Assembly: GCA_025965125.1 (NCBI GenBank)
Contig: JAOPXM010000233.1
Coordinates: 1-34,503, forward strand
Source of the DNA: Nocardioides sp.
GTDB taxonomy: Bacteria; Actinomycetota; Actinomycetes; Propionibacteriales; Nocardioidaceae
Length of the DNA: 34,503 nt
Direction: 5' to 3'
The notes under the pieces were generated by a model. That model was not told the origin of the DNA. It did no database searches and saw nothing but the letters and a program-made list of their open reading frames with translations. A program made the translations under genes and the position numbers. Below are positions 32,780 through 34,503 of the stretch, in pieces (the stretch's first letter is position 1; each line of letters starts with the position of its first letter).

Positions 32780-33570
32780 TGGCAGAGTCGATCCGCGTCG
32801 AGAACGTCAGCAAGACCTTCACGCTGCGCTACCACCGCACCTTCAAGCAGGTCACGGTCGCGATGATGAAGGGCCGCGACGTGTCCGACACCTTCAAGGC
32901 ACTCGACGACGTGTCCTTCAGCGTCGAGCAGGGTGAGTCGATCGGTCTGATGGGCCTCAACGGCTCGGGCAAGAGCACCCTGCTCAAGCTGGTCAACGGC
33001 ATCATGCGACCCGACGAAGGCTCGGTCCTGACCCGTGGCCGGATCGCCGGGTTGATCGCGACCGGCGCCGGCTTCCACCCCCAGCTCTCGGGCCGCGAGA
33101 ACGTCTTCCTCAACGCCGCCATCCTTGGGATGTCCGAAGCGGAGACGAAACGGAAGTTCGACGCGATCGTCGACTTCGCAGACATCGGCCGCTTCCTCGA
33201 CACCCCGGTCGGCAACTACTCGTCCGGGATGTTCGCCAGGCTCGGGTTCGCCGTCGCGATCCACGTCGACTCCGACATCTTCCTGGCCGACGAGGTGTTG
33301 GCGGTCGGAGACCGGCCCTTCAAGAAGAAGTGCCTGGAGAAGATGGAAGAGGTCCGCGACAGCGGGGTCACCCTGTTCTACGTGAGCCACGCGGCCGCCT
33401 CCGTCCAGCGCATGTGCAACCGCGTGATCGTCCTCGAGAAGGGCGTTGTCGGCTTCGACGGCGACGTCGACCAGGGCATCAAGTACCTCGGCTACGACGA
33501 CGGGGACACCGACAGCGAGCTCGACGAGACCGACGAGCTCGAGGACGACGAGATCTCTGGGGACATCTGA
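32779..33570 (+). CDS. wzt: ABC-type polysaccharide exporter ATPase
   Basis: ATPase half of the exporter, 263 residues. Walker A GLNGSGKST (59-67), signature YSSGMFARLGFAVA, Walker B SDIFLADEVLAVGD and H-loop FYVSHAAASV are intact. The signature SSGM instead of LSGGQ is normal for Wzt/TagH-type proteins. It lacks the extra C-terminal glycan-binding domain of O-antigen Wzt and ends in a strongly acidic tail (about 240-263, with DDGDTDSELDETDELEDDE). Last gene of the glfT2-wzm-wzt operon. Confidence 0.93.
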   Translation: MAESIRVENVSKTFTLRYHRTFKQVTVAMMKGRDVSDTFKALDDVSFSVEQGESIGLMGLNGSGKSTLLKLVNGIMRPDEGSVLTRGRIAGLIATGAGFHPQLSGRENVFLNAAILGMSEAETKRKFDAIVDFADIGRFLDTPVGNYSSGMFARLGFAVAIHVDSDIFLADEVLAVGDRPFKKKCLEKMEEVRDSGVTLFYVSHAAASVQRMCNRVIVLEKGVVGFDGDVDQGIKYLGYDDGDTDSELDETDELEDDEISGDI

Positions 33571-33785
33571 CGCTGTCGCGTCAGGGTGCTGCCCGGCCGG
33601 GACCGGGGGATCTGGCGCGCCTGCGGGAAAACTCGTGCGCCCAGAAGATTGACAAATCTGGAATTCGTCGGCGTGTCGAGTGGAAATTACAAGTTTGTAG
33701 TTACTCACGAAACCTTCCGTGACTCCTGTGACTCGTGTGAAAGTTGCCGCACTGTGTGACCTTCCCCCGCACTGGAGCAACGCGA
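33571..33785. other. AT-rich intergenic promoter region
   Basis: The stretch from about 33635 to 33760 is far less GC-rich than the rest of the window. It holds TTGACA (33649-33654) without a well-spaced -10, an inverted repeat TACAA-GT-TTGTA (33688-33699) and the phased GTGA repeats listed separately. No small gene was recognised. Confidence 0.5.
33719..33760 (+). promoter_or_regulatory. 9-bp-phased GTGAC repeats before the amidase gene (MtrA-like site)
   Basis: GTGAC at 33719-33723 and 33728-33732, GTGAA at 33737-33741: three units exactly 9 bp apart, with a further GTGAC at 33756-33760. On the other strand this reads as GTCACAGGA-type repeats, like the direct 9-bp motif GTCACAGCG reported for MtrA. 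Confidence 0.55.
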
Positions 33786-34503
33786 ATGACCCCCCTCAAG
33801 GCCCGCTACACCACCGCCTGCCAGCAGCTGTTGGCACTGGGCGTGGTTGTTGCTGCGCTCACGCCGGCTGCGAGCGTCGTGTCGCTCGACGTGGTCCGCG
33901 AGGAACCCGGTGCGTACTCCAGCGGGGTGCGCGGAAATCTTTCGGCGTACACCCGGGCCACCATGGAGAAGTCGGTCGTCCCGACCGAGGCCGTGGACCC
34001 GACGGTGACCGAGTACCCGCTCACCGCGCCAACCGGCGCCAAGTCTTCGACCGACGGCCTGCAGGCCCGCGCCAAGGTCGGCGGCGCTCCCGGCAGCACC
34101 GAGATCGTGAGCCGACCACAGGCGGTGACCGGCGACGCACTGGTCGGCGTCACCTGGCAGCACGGCGTCCAGATCGCCGAGCAGGACATCAGCCTCGAGG
34201 TTCGCACGCAGACCGACGACGCGTGGTCGGACTGGATGAAGCTGGAGTACCACGACGACCACGGTCCCGATCCGGACACCCGCGAGGCGCGGCACGCGCG
34301 GCCGGGCACGGATGAGCTCATTGTCGGCAAGGTCGACGAGGTCCAGGTCCGCGCCGACACGACCAGCGTCGTCCCGCCCGACATGAAGCTCGCGGTCGTC
34401 GACCCCGGAGTGGCGACCAAGACGGCCGAGGAGCTGCCGGCCCTGGACACCGCGAAGCTGGACCCAGCCGACAGCGGCACGACGAACCTCCAGGATCGGC
34501 CAG
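33786..34503 (+). CDS. Secreted cell-wall amidase-like protein, N-terminal part
   Basis: The first 239 residues of an exported protein, cut by the right edge. A signal peptide covers about 1-30 (LLALGVVVAALTPAAS). A beta-rich region follows with LVGVTWQHGVQIAEQDISLE, RTQTDDAWSDWMKLEY, DDHGPDPDTREARHARPGTD and VQVRADTTSVVPPDMKLAVV. This arrangement is typical of the N-terminus of large actinobacterial N-acetylmuramoyl-L-alanine amidases with a downstream peptidoglycan-recognition (PGRP) domain; the catalytic part is outside the window. ATG 33786 has GGAG about 9 nt upstream. The phased repeats upstream suggest control with other wall genes. Confidence 0.7.
   Translation, partial: MTPLKARYTTACQQLLALGVVVAALTPAASVVSLDVVREEPGAYSSGVRGNLSAYTRATMEKSVVPTEAVDPTVTEYPLTAPTGAKSSTDGLQARAKVGGAPGSTEIVSRPQAVTGDALVGVTWQHGVQIAEQDISLEVRTQTDDAWSDWMKLEYHDDHGPDPDTREARHARPGTDELIVGKVDEVQVRADTTSVVPPDMKLAVVDPGVATKTAEELPALDTAKLDPADSGTTNLQDRP

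Noticed and set aside
33588-33612. CCCGGCCGGG palindrome after wzt as a terminator
   Set aside because: The stem is short, other pairings compete and no T-run follows.

Overview
The window is high-GC actinobacterial DNA. Gene content and order fit a Nocardioides-like member of the Propionibacteriales, but that placement is inference from gene order and codon bias, not from a marker gene. The left end keeps a block also known from Mycobacterium (accD5, birA, PH-domain membrane protein, purK, purE). Here an adenylate cyclase and a lone winged-helix protein sit inside that block, and a sulfotransferase is coupled to purE.

Layout. 1-5.8 kb: acyl-CoA carboxylase beta chain (partial), biotin ligase, PH-domain protein, pH-sensor-type adenylate cyclase, winged-helix protein, PurK, PurE, sulfotransferase. 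5.8-11.7 kb: housekeeping and envelope genes (ArfB-type ribosome rescue factor, CoA-binding protein, secreted Ig-like protein, dienelactone hydrolase, small basic protein, enoyl-CoA hydratase, LCP ligase, acyl-CoA thioesterase). 11.8-15.4 kb: a second LCP protein, a 530-bp scar of repeats and mobile-element remnants, a stand-alone 5'-3' exonuclease, a lipoprotein. 15.4-33.6 kb: a large surface-glycan locus. Right end: start of a secreted amidase-like protein, cut by the edge.

The glycan locus is the most interesting part. It holds UDP-galactopyranose mutase (Glf), two GlfT1-like GT2 glycosyltransferases, a GlfT2-type galactofuranan polymerase and a Wzm/Wzt exporter. Interleaved are a glycerol-1-phosphate dehydrogenase-like enzyme, a LicC-like nucleotidyltransferase, a LicD-like transferase fused to a methyltransferase, three paralogous sulfotransferases, a coiled-coil protein, and three secreted phosphodiesterase-fold proteins (two EEP, one PLD-like). 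Read together (inference), they suggest an exported galactofuranan that is decorated with glycerol phosphate or a related group, possibly methylated and sulfated, and processed outside the cell. The two LCP proteins and the amidase would fit attachment to, and remodelling of, the wall.

Regulation visible in the sequence: many genes begin 6-8 nt after a TANNNT-like hexamer, as expected of leaderless mRNAs. Three promoters of secreted or wall proteins carry GTGAC-type repeats in 9-bp phase, resembling sites of the MtrA response regulator. No tRNA, rRNA, CRISPR array or intact insertion sequence was seen.
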